DNA of 64,000 nucleotides from Ascaris suum (lineage: Eukaryota > Nematoda > Chromadorea > Rhabditida > Ascarididae). Each line of letters starts with the position of its first letter. Position 1 is the first letter of the stretch. The notes beneath the pieces were generated by a model, which was given only the letters and a program-made list of their open reading frames with translations, ran no database searches and had not been told where the DNA came from. Where the stretch lies: NCBI GenBank assembly GCA_013433145.1, contig CM024188.1, positions 10,840,345 to 10,904,344 of the forward strand. The letters are read 5' to 3'. This document shows positions 11,608-25,250 of the stretch, one piece after another. The position numbers and the translations under genes are program-made.

Positions 11608-14038
11608 AGAACATCTCGATCGAACTGCTTCATAAAACTGTGGTAGGACACGAACCTAATCAGCTCCTCCTCCTCATCCATAAATAAAAGTGTCGCATAC
11701 GAATAATTTAAAAAACAATCATTACGCAAATAATCTTGTGTCAGAAACGATTAAGAATGAATTGATGTCTGCTAACAAAACCCCACTTCCACTCACTAAC
11801 AACAATAAACGTCAATACTCCATTTTCTAGATTCTAAATAAAAACGAAACAACACAGCTACAGCGCACTGCACTGGTGTGTACAATCTATCCAGCGGTCA
11901 TCAGTAATCCGCAAGCGATGTGGAAGATTAATCGATGATCAAGAAGGACAAATCGCATGCGATCCTTTCCGATATAAACGACTTCCCAGCATAAACCCGC
12001 TATGCCCTTATGACTCATTCGTATCGCCTAATTCTTAGTGAATAAAATATGAAGCACTTAGCGTACAATAATAATTAATAGATATTGAATCGAAAAACAA
12101 TCAACCATATTAATAAAACAGTTTTAGAATATTCTTTGATTTATTCGACATCGTTTACGAAATCAGCCAAATACCAATAATAATAAGGACTAATAAAGGA
12201 AGAAGGATATCGGCACTTGTGATGCATCAAAGAGTTAACCTGCACGTATGCATTTATTCATGACAACAAATGGATGAGGATAATACCGTGAACCAATTGA
12301 GGGAAGAAAAGGACTCAAGAGTGTCGAACAAAGATACCGAGCAGATCAACAACCATTCATTGCACTTGTGGCCATACTGTTCTTCATCTTGAGATCGATA
12401 AAGCATAAATATAGTGCGAAATTCCAGCATTCTCCGAAGCTAATACGCTTTTCACATCAGCACTCTGATGTCGAAATTCTAAGTGGAAGCATCCAAACAG
12501 CTCAGAAGCGATTCACAACGATACTTGGAGCTCACCTTTGAGCAACTTAGAACCCTAGAAAGCAACCACAGTGAAAAACCAATAATAAACCTGCAGATTA
12601 TCATATCACCTTCCCATTCTCCCTTGCCCTTTTAAATGTCGGTGTTTTAAATTTACCGTACCTCCTATTACCCTCCGATACGAGTTTCCACCAATTTCGC
12701 CCAACTTTCGCTGTGCCTCAAACGGCGAATGCATAAGCATGGGGCAGTTTTCTCAACTTACTGGTGCAAACGTTGCGAATGCAATTTCAAAGGAGATACA
12801 AATGAAAAGTTATGAATTTCTTCTTTGAGGAGATTTAGATAAAAACCTGATCGCTTCGGAGAATCCGAAGAAAAAAACATCTCGAAAAGTTTCCTTTCCC
12901 ACCACCATCCGACAAAACTATTGAGGAGATGAGATGCAGGGGAGCAGTGAGATGGGGGGGGGGGGGGGGGGGAGGGCGTGAGGGACCTGTGTTGCACATT
13001 CGACTATCGCCGTCACCACGTCAAATGAGCATAATTTTTTAATCAAAAATATAAACACTTTAGGTTGCTCCTCAATCCGTTAAAAATTAGCGTGGCGGGT
13101 AGTTTTCGAACAACAAATTCAATTCTAAATTTGAGTCACAGTGGCATCAAACCAAGCGAATTCAACTATGTGGCTGCACGCGTGCAAATCAATTGTCTTT
13201 TTTAGACCGGAAGAAATCCAGAGTGCTCTTGTTTCTGTGGACCTATGAATCATTCTATGCCAATTTCTTCGAAATTCGATGCCCGACAACTTTTGTTTAA
13301 AAATATCGAATTGCTGAACGGCACACAGAAATAATTCCACGAAAACCGCTCCTTAACGTAATTTCTTGATACATCTAGGGCAACCATAAATCGTTCTCTT
13401 TTTAGTTAAAACTAATATGCATTAGTTTCGTCGGTAGTGACAACGATAAACAAGTATGCTAATATGGGATCCCAATACTAGTAACTTTTAAGCCCTGTCG
13501 ATGACAAGTCCATCGAATATATCGCACCAAATATCAGCACCCCAAAGCAACAAATTTGCCGATACATTCATCGAAATCAATAATATCGCATCACAGAATA
13601 AATCATAGAAGAGCATCAACTGTTGCCTCGTAGCTCATCCCTCGAGATCAACAAAACTCAGCAAAGAATCCACTGTGCCCTCTCACCCTCCAAATTGGCA
13701 TGAGTAGATATGTCCCATACTATATAACGAAAACATAGGTGCCTACACGACCGAATGTAAAGTGGTATTAAGCATCTCTTCTCTCTCTTTCTTTCTTCCT
13801 CTCTCTCTCATCGTTTTTACGATAACTCCAGGCCAGCCCGACACTCCAAATTTTCCCTCTCACCGGTGAGTTGCAATCACTGCTACCAATCCATCCCATT
13901 TCCTCTTGCCATGCCCTCGACACACTCTTTCCCCACGGTACTCTCAGATGAGCTTCCACTAGACAATCATATCAAGCTTCAAATAAAAAAAAAGCACGGA
14001 AGATCAAAGTAAGTCAACAGACGAGCACAACCTCCCTC
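11608..14038. other. Intergenic stretch between golgin-84 and VTA1
   Basis: No gene was recognised. It is AT-rich, with a G homopolymer at about 12954-12972 and a pyrimidine-rich (CT) stretch near 13775-13810. Promoter elements for VTA1 may lie here but cannot be defined by eye. Confidence 0.5.
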
Positions 14039-17000
14039 TTAGAGCGGATGAATTTCGGGAGTGTAGGTGAAGAGCACAAAGAAAACCCAAGCGTGAAGAA
14101 GGATGCAATAAACAAGGAAGAATATCCGGAACATCGGACTCCTCATGAAGCTCGCCAGTCGCAAGCTGAAAACACATACTTTTAGCATCATAACACAGTC
14201 ATTACACAACAGGTGCAGATGTTTGAAAACGACATGATGCAGATCCAGCATTAAAAAAAAAAAAACAACACAATAGAGATAGTTCGAGAGCATTTGGAAC
14301 GACCAACATATTGCATTCAATTAAGCATTTTTCGCCAATAGAACTAATTACCTTAAAAAGCCGTTTACCAACCCTCCCTACCCTCCTCCTCCAAAAAAAA
14401 GCTTAAAAACTAGTACTGAGTTCAGTTTCAACTGCGATATTTCTTTAGTCCTCTATCATGCACAACAACAATTCAAAAGTATACGCATACTTACCCAAGC
14501 ATATCAATGCCCACGAGGACCGATTTGGCTGCTAGCACTGAAAAACTGTCCCCCGGTGCTTTCTGCAAGAAGCCAGAACCGCGTGCGCCAACATTCACAC
14601 CTGCCGTCTCGCGCATATCTATTGCGCAAGCCTTCACTGCTGCCGCCTCTGCCTGTCGGTAAGCACGCTAAAAAATGCTCCGCATATTGCGCAGATGTAT
14701 CGGAAATATAAGCAAACAGATAAAATCTTGATAAAATATAGTTATAATTCGGTTGGAGCAAACACATTCCGCGCATATGTTTTCCCAAAAACTCCATACA
14801 TTCTTCGCAACTAAAATAACAACAGTTAAGTCTAAGGAAATTTACTCTGCAAAGGATTTTTGCTAAATTTTCTCCAAAATTTTTTAATTTTTCATCTATA
14901 TGACGACACATGATATTTTCCTCGAATCAAGCAGTCGTTGTTTCGGCTGTCAGTTACACTAATCACTTCATCTCTTTCTCGTTTCCTGCTTCTTTCTTCG
15001 CATCAGCTCACTGCAACTTTTGCCACCGATTCTTCGTCCCTCATAATGAAACAAGGAAGGTAAGGTTCACGACCGCAGCTTTAGTCCGGATAAGCAACCC
15101 GAAATGTCTACGCCTCTTAGAGCGGAATAATCTCAACAAAATCCTACAAAATACACCCCCCTTCTCGGGCGTATTACAAGAAAATCGTTGTCGAAACAAC
15201 GCGAAGATGCCTACAGTATGGTGCAGTCATGGTTGAAGAATGATGTGTACGATGAACCTGAACGTTACCTTATCGATAACTGCACAACGATAACAGAAGA
15301 GAAATGTGAACGGACAGTGGTCATTAAAATGAACGCAGACGCATACGAGGAACATTTACCGCATACGCTCTACACCTCTCCTACCCATAAACCTCGCAAG
15401 TGCGAATGCACCGCCTTGTGAGAAAAATCTCTTCAAGTGAAATCACACGCTCACCTCCGACCTTTCGAGACGCAACGCGAGCGCTCTCTTCTCGCCTTCA
15501 AGTCTTTCGATGTCGGTTTGCTTGGCGATCAATTTCTCACTCATAAGCGCAATTCTTTGCTCAGCCTCACCTACCTCGTACTTCTTGCTCATCTTCCTCT
15601 CTTCCATTAGCTTCATCAATTCCACGTCTTTTTCAGCTAATTTTCGATCGACAGCCTCTTCCTGACGGCGCATCTCCGCTTGAAGAAACTCGTATTCCTG
15701 AATGGGACACTTTCTTTATTCAACAATCTTTACATACATTTTGATGCACCCAAACGTCAAATGTGCCGAAAGCTAATCAAACTAGCACCTATCCCAACGA
15801 AACAAGCTTAACCTAGACCATTAAACAAGACGCAATGAATTCAGTGAAGCAGGAAGACCACCTCACTTTTTCTTGTTACGTACGGTGGTGCATCATTTTC
15901 CTATACATAAAGACACGAATGCTTCAAACACTGCATAATCTTTTTTTCTCCACAGAAAAGAGAAAACACACTTCCTCTAAGGCAAAACATCAGCAAACAA
16001 AAAAGCCAGTAAGAATTTCTCGAATCAGCAAATTGCCATAATCTTGCTTCGTTCGCGAATACAAGACGATCCCTATGAAAACATTAGTAAATCCTTATTC
16101 GCAAAAATAAAACTTTCAAGTCACCAAAAAAACAAGTAAGTAAATGGGCCATCACCGTACCAGTTCCCAAGATATGATTTGAAATTCGAAAAACAGATGC
16201 AATAAAGAAACGAAGTAAGAAGTGGCCGATATGTTGGCAAGTCACAAGCTGAACTCCGAGTTAATAAACTCACAAGCTGAGCCCGTTCCATTTGCTCCCT
16301 GTACTGGTTGGCCTCGCTGAGATGTCGATGGCATTGCTCTAACAAAGCCTCGCGATGCGCACCCGATGCTTTTTGCTCTTCGCGAAGGCGATTCTCCATA
16401 TCCTAGAAACCATCCTCCTTATTGATTTTAAAACGTTTGCCAATAACTATCATATAGAAGATAACACAATGCTCAGAGCTGCCATATACGTGCACGACCA
16501 CTCAAATAAATAGATGTATGTATTTTTTAACGTGCACCAAAATCAAAAAACAAAGAACGTGCATCAAAAACAACCAAATATGTTTCTTAAATATAATTGC
16601 GAATTGTTGCGATATGTCACTGATTTTAGATACGATCATATCTCTGATCCTAAGCACCCGTTTCGCATCCACAGCCCCATCTTAGCAAGCAATGCACAAA
16701 AGAAATCCATCACAGATGATACAGGATATACCTGGATGTCAGCCTTGAGATTATAAATAGCCAGCTGCGATTGCTGCAACTCTTCTTTCAACAATTCCCG
16801 CTCGCATCGAAGTTCTTCCAGTTCCACGCCGCTTACCGACTTATCAATGCCGCTGTTCTCCGCACCACCCTGCAAGTAAAAAAATTCACTTCCATATCGA
16901 CGAAATATTTATACCGTACAGACCACCCAAACCTGAATATGCTCTCGGTTTACAAATAAAAGTGACCATTCGCCACCTTAACGCTGTTAGCTGTCGAATA

Positions 17001-20000
17001 GGGCAACAAAATGTAACTTACTCTATATAACAACTTACAAATATTCAGCATTCGGGTGTTAAACACTAGAAAGGTACAGCGCTACATACTAGAAAGGCAT
17101 TTGGCTGCAATACGTGAAAGCGTTATTTCCAGTCCACTACTCATCACTTGAATTCTTAAACACAAACCGAAGGGGTAATGCTCCAGTGGTGGAAAGCAAA
17201 CAGCCAACAAATCGATTACAAAATCACAATTTTAGATGAAATGAAACCTTCCACTGTGTATCAAACTATTTCAATAGTGCAACTGTTGCACAAAAAAAAA
17301 AAAAATTTCACCTCTTAAGCAAAAACCTGCACTTTGCATTAATCGTAATGCGCGATACCGAATCAGTTTGATTACACGGCTCATCAGAAAAGAATAGATC
17401 CGGTGATCTACACCGGAAACATTTCCAGTCAAGTTATGAGCTTATGGAACTTGGCAAAAGAAAGAAGTCAACCCAATAAAACGCACTGAAATTTCGCTGA
17501 AGCTAAAATGATTTCAACAGAGCGGTTAAAATGACTCTGCACTCTAAAACAATGCAGCTGCACCTCTTTTAAAAGGAAAAGTTCGTCTTAGCAACCAAAG
17601 GGCATAAACTATAAACACAATACCTGAAAACGGTATAGAAGTAATGCATGCTGTGATCATGATCGTATGTTCAACTGCAACTGTTTATCGAAATCTTTCA
17701 AGCGAATATAGCAAATGGCACAAGCAAAATGTGATACACATAAAGACCCCATCCACGCCAATTCTTTTATTAAAACTTTAAGAAGTAACAAAGGATAAGT
17801 GGCAATATCTTACCTGTTTCAACGTTTCCAAAAGTTTCTCTTTGGAGTTTAATATTTTCTGAGCCTTCTGTTTATATTCGTCGAATTCGTGTTTGTTCGC
17901 CTCCAGATTGTACTTCGCCAACCTTAACTGCAAATATTACGATTAGAAATAGAACTAAAATTCAAAGAGATTACGGTTGGCCGCATTTAACTCAGAATCC
18001 AATTTTCAAACGATTCGGCATTCGACGAACTTGACATCATCTTAATCTTTTGAGTTATTCCCGCTATGAGACACTTCCGAAATGGAATTTGCACTCAGAT
18101 GTAACAATCAGATGCCGCAATAATTCTGTTAGGCTAAAATTAGGAGGAAAGGAGGAGGCAAGAAGGGATCGAGAGGACTGTGCAAAAAGCTTTAGGTACT
18201 TGAAATCGACAAAAAATCTGCCAGTTAAAGAAGCATAAAATTTGCTAAATTCTATGCCCAAAAACGAGAAGAACACCAACCTCCTCAACATGCCGTCTGG
18301 ATGCTAACTCCATTTCGGCTAAAGAAGCCTTCATTGCTTGCACCTCGTTGATAAGTTGACTTTTTTCAGCATTCGCCCTTTCCAAGCGTTTCACATGCTC
18401 CGCTTCGCGTCTTTCGAGCTCATCGCGCTCCCTCTTGCGCTCCGCCTCAATTCTGTCCATAGCAGTGTTCAGCTCACTGCCGGGGCTTAAACCACCATAT
18501 GTCGACCTTAGAGGTCTCGAGCCCTCACGCAGAGCTTCATTTTCTTTTAATAATTCTGTCAATCTTGCTTCTTTGCGCGCGACGGCCTCTTCTGCCTCCT
18601 AAATCTTTTCCTATCAATGCCAAAAGCCCTTCATTGCAACAATCCAAGCATACTACACAAAACAAGCCAAATAAAACGAAGTAAAAACAAAACAAGCCAA
18701 GCGACAAGGACGACAATATTCGCATTCTTTGTTCGAATGACTTCAAAGATGGATTGTGAAGGCGTCACGTTCACGCGTTTACCCGATAGTCCCGATCGCA
18801 AAGAAGAATAGCGGCAGCGCAAAGAAGCTTAGTGGTTATTTATAGTACTGCAATTCCCATCATATCGCTAGCTGACCACCATAAAAATGGCAATCTTCGG
18901 AAGGACGAGATGAACTGGCGGAAAGCTATTAAGATCATTTGCACACTCCCTCTTGATAGTTATATTGATCTTTTGAGAAGTGCGTCGTTGAATTCCGCAA
19001 TGCACACCTTATTTTAATAGACATGTGCTTAGGAATGAGTCAACTTTACTCATATTCGAGCAGAATGCAGAATCACAAACTCTGCTGCCTAATTTTTTTC
19101 TTTTTTTTTTTTTTGACTGCATATATTAGCGTCGTGGTGCAGAGACATGTGCATAAGGGGATCTGGAAATAATGCAACAAGGTTTGGACGATAAATTCGA
19201 CGCAATTCCGGAAGCGTGTACATCCGTTCCGGGTTAGTGTTGTGTAACTACCAAGGTAAGCATGATGATAACGTTTTTGTGCGCTTATGAAAACTTGCAC
19301 TCCCAATGCGCAATATAACTACCAAGGTAAGCATGATGTCTAATCTAACCGAATATGTGACAAAAGAATCGTATCAGCCGCCAAATCAACTAGTCGTATC
19401 AGATGTCAAATCAGCTATGCTATGCAGTTTTATTAAGTATTTCCAACTTACGGACGTGGATGGTCAACACAGCACAATCTAAATTAATATACTCTAACTG
19501 GCTTCTCCACTTCTTCTTCATCAATATTTCACCACGAATGGGTTCAAAATATGCCAATATTTGACGTGAATGTAAGCCCTTTTTCGATTCCTTCTTCCAT
19601 TGAGTCTACACCACATCAATTGACTTTTGTTGGTATTTGTCCCTCTCAGAATTACTTTACATCAAATCCGTTAGTTTCCGAACTATTTTATCCAACTATT
19701 CGGGCTACTCTCGGTCAGTGGATAAAGAGTCTTATCTTCTCGTTATACAGTGTTCACTTCGGTGATTATACGCAGCGTTCTTTACGTTCTTCTACTTTTA
19801 ACATGGTTTCTAAGCGTTTTACACACCATCCGTTGCACCCACTCTTTCTTTGTCTTTTGACAACGTATTTCGTACGAAATCTCGTCACCAAGCAGGCATT
19901 TATCATAGTGAACAAACTCAAATCTCTTGTGCGTTTTTGTTTGTTTGTAGTGTTCAACAAAGATCAACGAATGCGAATTCAAGAATGACGCTCTACGGCG

Positions 20001-22520
20001 CATCCTAACTATGCATTGAAAAAAAAAAAACTTGGAACAAGATGCCCGCTTGTTTCTGCACATACCTCCTTTTATATGAGAGTATTTCGCTTCGTGTGAC
20101 AACTAAATGAGGACAAAACTTCAAACACACCTGCAACCTCACGCTCATGACAGCCATTTGACTTTCCTTGAGATGGAGACACTTGAGAGCGTCCGAATGT
20201 TGCGCCCTTAACTCGGCGTTCGGATCAGTTGCTATGAAAACGTCGCCAACAGCCGATGTTGAACTCGGCACCGAATCTACAATGAATGTAATTTGAAAAA
20301 TTCAAGACTTCAATGTGCACACATCTCATGGCAGCCGCGGCTTGAAAGTTTGCGACACGAACCGGTGATATCAACGCTGTACCTGTTAATTACGTTTAAC
20401 CTCCCGACTGGTGAGATCTTCGGACTCAGCTCCAGCTTAGATTTACTGATTTAGCGCCATTATCAACATTGCCTTTACTTTAAAGCTGAACACTTGCAAC
20501 CTTTTCTTTCGTAACTGGACTCAATAATTTAAACCACGAACTGGGAAAAAGACAGCATAAACCGTTTTCTTCCCCCGGATATTCCGCAAATGTCAAAACG
20601 ACATCCCCCTGAGCGAAAGGTGGATAAGTGGGTGCAATTTCCTGTCTGCAATAAAGTCAAAACCAAGCGACCACTAACGATTCCTTCATCGTAGAAGCTC
20701 ACCTGCAATAATACCAAAGCGCCATTGTACAGACCATAGGGCCTGACCTCATTTGCGCTGAAAAAGTTGCTCAACCACAGAAGTTGTGGAGAGAAAATGC
20801 TTTACAATAATTTAAAGCCAATAAACGAGAATCAAAAATGAACTCACGTGATGGTGTGGGCGGGTGCTGTACTGGCAACGATGTATGACTGGCGTTCGAC
20901 GAATGCCGACTTAATGTCGTTTCATGGGCGCCGTCGTTTAGGAACGAAATGAAATCATCCTCTTCTTTTTTCCGATACTGATACAAACGGCTCGAAGATG
21001 ATGCCGAATATGAAGCTGCGTGCGGAGAGCTTAAAAACAGTTATCATAGAATATGCAAACTATCCTACAAGATACAAGGCAAGAAGTGTGCATGAATTAT
21101 CACAATGTCATCTAAAGTCATGAAAGAAGGTCGCAAGAGAGCGCGCTCGTGAATTATGAAGCCCGTAAAATGGTAACGTCGCTAAGGGTGGCTAAGGGGG
21201 AGAAGGTGAATTTGGAGAGTGGGACAATCATCGTACTGCAGCCAGAAAACACGGAATCTGCTATTATTTGTGTGACTCGCGTGCACTGAAGCCAATGCAT
21301 CATCCAGACATCCAACGTCAACATGAATGAAACATGCCATACGGCGACATCAGAGCACTGCCGTTCCTTAAATCCTCTAAAAAGATTTCACTCTCATTAA
21401 AGGCGTAGAACTTTTGCCTCAGTCCAATCGCTCACAACTAACATGACGTCTGACTTCCTGTCGCATTTAATGACTCATAGGTAGGAACAAATAAGTACCG
21501 CACGGTGGGTCGATACGGGGTGTCGATTCCTGGCGCCGAATGAGTGCTTTCATTTGGTAGCGAGGCCTCACTTTCCACCCTCGTCAGCTGAACACTATGC
21601 GCGCCTGGCGTACCAGCCCTAGGCTTTTTCAATACCTGAAAGTATCCCTTCAAGATTGACGTGACTTATTAACTTATTCGAGGCGAAAGGAGGTGCAGAG
21701 AGGAAGGGATGTGGTCCACTAAGATGGCCGTGACAGAATGAATGTTGTAAAAAAACACTACGGACATAGGGGAAAACGATGTAAATTTCACTCACGCATG
21801 CATAAGGACACTTCTAGCATTTTCAACAAGGAGAAATCCGAAGATTCTCGGATGCTTGTAAATTATTTCCTTCAACCAAGCGAAAAGAGTGAGAGATTCC
21901 CACCACCAAAACCCCTACCTCCTTTCCTCCTCCTCATTCCCACCTCCCATACAAGGCTGCTGATTTTCACCTTGACAGAGAATGTCCACAAGGCCCGAAA
22001 AGATTGCTGAAAGCCGCAAACAACAAAGTTGCCTATGTTGATCTGTGGCAGCCCGTTTTCCCCCCATCCTCAGAAACGAGAAGATAAAATGGGATGAGCA
22101 GATTAATATTTTTTGCTGCGGATGGGACAAAGAAGACGCCAAGCATAGCAATCCGGTTTGTTCAGTTTTATTAACTCTATTTTCGATGACAAGCAATTCC
22201 TATTCGTGAATCAATTCCACTTTATATTTTGAATGAGCTTTTTTCAATCTCATTAGAAGTACCTCATGTGAAGGTTGAAAAAAAAAAAACTGGATTTTGC
22301 ACTAGGTGCGTTCCACTAAAGAACTATCCAAAGTGTAGTATATTTTGAATGATGCCAAACCCTAAGGAAACGATGGTCACTCACGACCAACGTTTAGTGC
22401 AACTTTGAAAGAGAGAACGTTGATTGATAAAGCACTCACATCAGCGGTATTCTGATCGATTCTGTTCAAAAAATCTTCAGCCCGTCCAGCGATGTCAGTT
22501 ACCTTAGTTAACCAAGACAT
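14039..22520 (-). CDS. GOLGA5: Golgin-84 (GOLGA5), Golgi tethering coiled-coil membrane protein
   Basis: Eleven exons join in phase: 22520-22440, 21635-21499, 21029-20848, 20276-20131, 18598-18281, 17927-17814, 16869-16732, 16402-16274, 15697-15455, 14652-14495 and 14165-14039. The total is 1773 nt, 590 residues (human 731). The N-terminus [20 protein letters not shown] matches the golgin-84 start (MSWFVDLAGKAEDLLNRVDQ). A Ser-rich segment with DDFISFLND follows, then a long coiled coil (about 150-500; for example [52 protein letters not shown]). The C-terminal tail anchor (about 560-582) ends in [17 protein letters not shown], close to human LLHLWVMIVLLTYTPEMH. It tethers vesicles at the cis-Golgi rim for intra-Golgi retrograde transport. 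It has shorter acidic and coiled parts than the vertebrate protein. Some acceptors end in AAG (tttttaag at exon three). Confidence 0.97.
19245..19338. repeat. Direct repeat, 23 bases, 71 bases apart
   Basis: Copies at 19245-19267 and 19316-19338 are identical and contain actaccaaggtaagcatga. A second pair of related words, tcgtatcag plus caaatca, follows at about 19370-19415. All lie in the golgin-84 intron between 18598 and 20131. Confidence 0.8.
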
Positions 22521-22607
22521 CAGTATCGCGACAGATCATGCGATATATCCTCGCTAGTATGGAGAATCCTTGCATTGAAATTTAAAATTAGGCAGTTCAA
22601 TAACTTT

Positions 22608-22609
22608 CT
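22608..22609 (-). other. Likely trans-splice acceptor for golgin-84
   Basis: On the minus strand ttattaacag ends here, 87 bases before the golgin-84 ATG, with no coding exon before it in phase. An AATAAA lies about 130 bases upstream (22741-22746), as in nematode operon intergenic regions. This is inference only. Confidence 0.35.
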
Positions 22610-22610
22610 G

Positions 22611-23358
22611 TTAATAAGGACATAACGAACGAACGATTCCGCAATGAAATAAGCGAAGAGATCTGAACTTTTTAACAAACATTTCAACTCGTTTTTTTTT
22701 TGAATCCACTGTGATCAGTTTACATTTAGAAATTATCAAGTTTATTTCCTTAAAAACCTCTTCAAGACCAGTCAGCTGTACTGACAGGCCCACTGATGGG
22801 CTGAACACCGATGTGTTAACGATGAGGAAGCGGACGACAAAAGTACCAATCAACAAAAGCGCTGCATAGACAGCTATTTCTGGTGCAATCATCTGTTAGA
22901 TGGCTTGCTATAGACGCTCGATGCTATCTCAACGCTCAGGCCGCTATCACACATAACCTTACTTAATAAACGGCTGCATAACAACAACGTGACCAAATTA
23001 CCTGAGGCGATTAGCCATCAGAGTCAGCCAATCCAATCAAGAGAATATTCAAAAAGCAATGATGAGACTTGTAGCAACATACTTGCCTACTAAACCGACC
23101 GCTTGTACTAATTCCCAAACAAAACAGTCACCTCACGAATTCAATCTGCAAATAATTTCCACCTTCATCTGTCAGCTGTCAGCGACTTTTCAACAGTGGC
23201 AATCGATCGAATGAAACTGTGGACACGACACCGATCTGAGTTGGAAATCAAGACGATCTATACTTCACCAGCGCAGCTTTTGTGTCTCGCAGGATGAAAC
23301 TACTGGCCGCGCAGACGAGCGCACAGACACACAGACACAACCTCGCGATAATCGACAT
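22611..23358 (-). CDS. Candidate small signal-peptide/membrane protein, two exons
   Basis: ATG at 23358 follows a textbook T-rich acceptor (cttttttttctag) by two bases, as in a trans-spliced mRNA. The first exon, 23358-23269, reads MSIIARLCLCVCALVCAASS then FILRDTKAAL, a good signal peptide, and ends in phase 0 at gtgaag. The next strong exon starts at 22892 right after catctaacag, also phase 0: MIAPEIAVYAALLLIGTFVV then RFLIVNTSV, a clear membrane helix. The frame stays open to a stop at 22611, but its end probably lies earlier at an unplaced donor. Alternatively 22892 is the start of a separate trans-spliced gene, since the acceptor abuts ATG. I do not recognise the family. It may be upstream of golgin-84 in an operon. 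Confidence 0.35.
22741..22746 (-). terminator. AATAAA, possible poly(A) signal of the gene upstream of golgin-84
   Basis: A minus-strand AATAAA sits between the small hydrophobic exon starting at 22892 and the presumed golgin-84 acceptor. AATAAA is common in AT-rich DNA, and the upstream open frame runs through it, so its role is uncertain. Confidence 0.25.
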
Positions 23359-24008
23359 TTCTAGAAAAAAAAAGCTTGCAAAAGCACATGAAGTTATGAC
23401 CAAAACTTCAAAACTCCTCCAACAAAAAATAACAAAAAAAAACCTCCTAGTAGGGTAAAACATGTCATTGCATCGTACCGCAAAAACTACAGTGCAACAA
23501 TCGCGGCTATCGAGTGTGATTCAGCGAGGACCTTTATCGAATGAAACAGAATGTATCAAAATATCACCGCCGCGAAAAATGCATTCTTTTGGAAGTACCA
23601 CAACGCGTAACCCTAAAGATTGTTAATATCTATTTTCGCTGCAGCTGAAAAGAAAAATCAGTTCTCAGTTCGTCGTATATTTCATAGCCGAATCGGCTGA
23701 GATGGTATTTCATGAAGTTTCTTAGTGACGATATACTAGAAAAAGGAACTATCTACCTGAATCAACCACATAGACAGTGCCACCCACGAAGTGGAACCGA
23801 GAATTTTCAAGGGAAGAAACTACGAGTCATCTGCCCAACACTCTCTCCCACTCCTTCACCCCCCCCCCCCAAAAAAAAATCTCGAAAGTAAGTGAAAGTA
23901 CCTACAAGTATAAGTATGAGCACCCACCACCACACATTTCAGTGGATTTTACGTTTAATGCTTTTGTCTCAAAGCATTTAATGGAATTGGTAAGAGAGCT
24001 GTCAAATG

Positions 24009-25250
24009 TCTGAACCGCATTGTGAGGATTCACTGGATTCAGAACTCTCAACTTCATTGTATAATCGGTCATCTCTGCTCATTACAACAGACCTCGGTCG
24101 TTCATACCGAGTGTTGTTTATTTGGAGCCACAACGCGAAAGAAATCGAACAGTGAATTCTTAAACGCTCAGTTAACGAACATTTCTGGTTGGTATGCCAA
24201 AACCTCACCCTGCCTTGAGCCTCCAGTAACATCGAATCCAGCTCACGGCCCTAGACGTCATTGTCTCTAAAGCACCTCGGAACACCGCCGTCCCCACCTT
24301 ATCGCCATTCCGGTAGTCTTGATGCATCAGCCAGCAACCCGATTTGAAGGAGCGGGGCAGAAAAACAGAAAAAACTTCTGATTGTTCAATGCTAAGTGCT
24401 GCTACAAATTGGGTATGACGGCATTATTTTAGCCGCTATTAAAGCCAACAAATATTGTCGTGGAAAATTTTATTTCGCTTCATATTAATATTTCAAAAAT
24501 GGTAATGATATATTTATCTCATGCCATAAGACATACGGAATTACTTCACATATATCGGTTTGCAATCTACAAGGTATTTTATACGTATTTTACGCTATTT
24601 CTCATGTATCGACTTTCATATCTGAGCGGAAACAATTGGAGTACAAATGAGTACATTTTGAGGCGATTCCATAAAATCAGATAATTGATTGGTACAACAT
24701 TTCAGGAAGTGTTTTATTTGCGCCAAACTATAAACGAAGATTTACCGTTTTTCGGCTTTTGATAGGGCTTCTCAGGTAAACACAGTTCGGAACTCCTTCC
24801 GGCATAGAGGTATAAGCTGCTGCACCACATTGCTGAAGTGTGCAATGCTCCAAAGTTTATGAATCGTCGAAGGTCATTTGATATGCACTTTGTAATGGGA
24901 TTCTTTTACTAACATCCACATTGCCTCTTGTTTTTGTCCTTCCCATTTTTCTTCATTCCGTTATTGAACCTTGTGGATTCTCCAATATTTTGTATGTAAC
25001 TGTGTACTTTTTATTATCTAACGAATAAAAATTTCTACCGTATTGTTCACCTGGCACAAGAGCACTATATCCACAAAGCGTTCGTTGTGAAATCCGAATC
25101 ACTATATCTGAGAGAACCTCCTCCCACTTATTAACGGAAAGGCGGTATGGCATTTGCACTTTACCCAGTTAGGCGATTATTTACCTCGTGCCTTGATCAT
25201 CGACGATGCGGTCTTTTGCAGTTCGGTTATTTCCATCCGGAATACTTACG
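24009..25250 (-). CDS. Unidentified multi-exon gene with a trans-splice-like start
   Basis: A gaaccgtttcag acceptor (25251-25252) is followed 14 bases later by ATG at 25236. Exon 25236-25185 reads MEITELQKTASSMIKAR and ends at gtaaat. Exon 25107-25051 continues in phase as DIVIRISQRTLCGYSALVP. It is open only in this frame and ends at gtgaac. Exon 24832-24746 (cacacttcag ... gtaaat) continues as AMWCSSLYLYAGRSSELCLP then EKPYQKPKN, though a second frame is also open there. A last exon near 24130-24009 would read YERPRSVVMSRDDRLYNEVE and a Ser/Glu-rich tail ending QCGSDI, but its link is not resolved. The first part looks helical. No family is recognised. Confidence 0.4.

Noticed and set aside
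19551..19988. 145-codon plus-strand open frame
   Set aside because: It lies in a golgin-84 intron on the opposite strand, lacks splice or homology support and does not resemble a protein family.
23179..23235. Second exon for the signal-peptide candidate ending in a stop at 23179
   Set aside because: The intron would be only 33 bases, too short to be spliced in a normal way.
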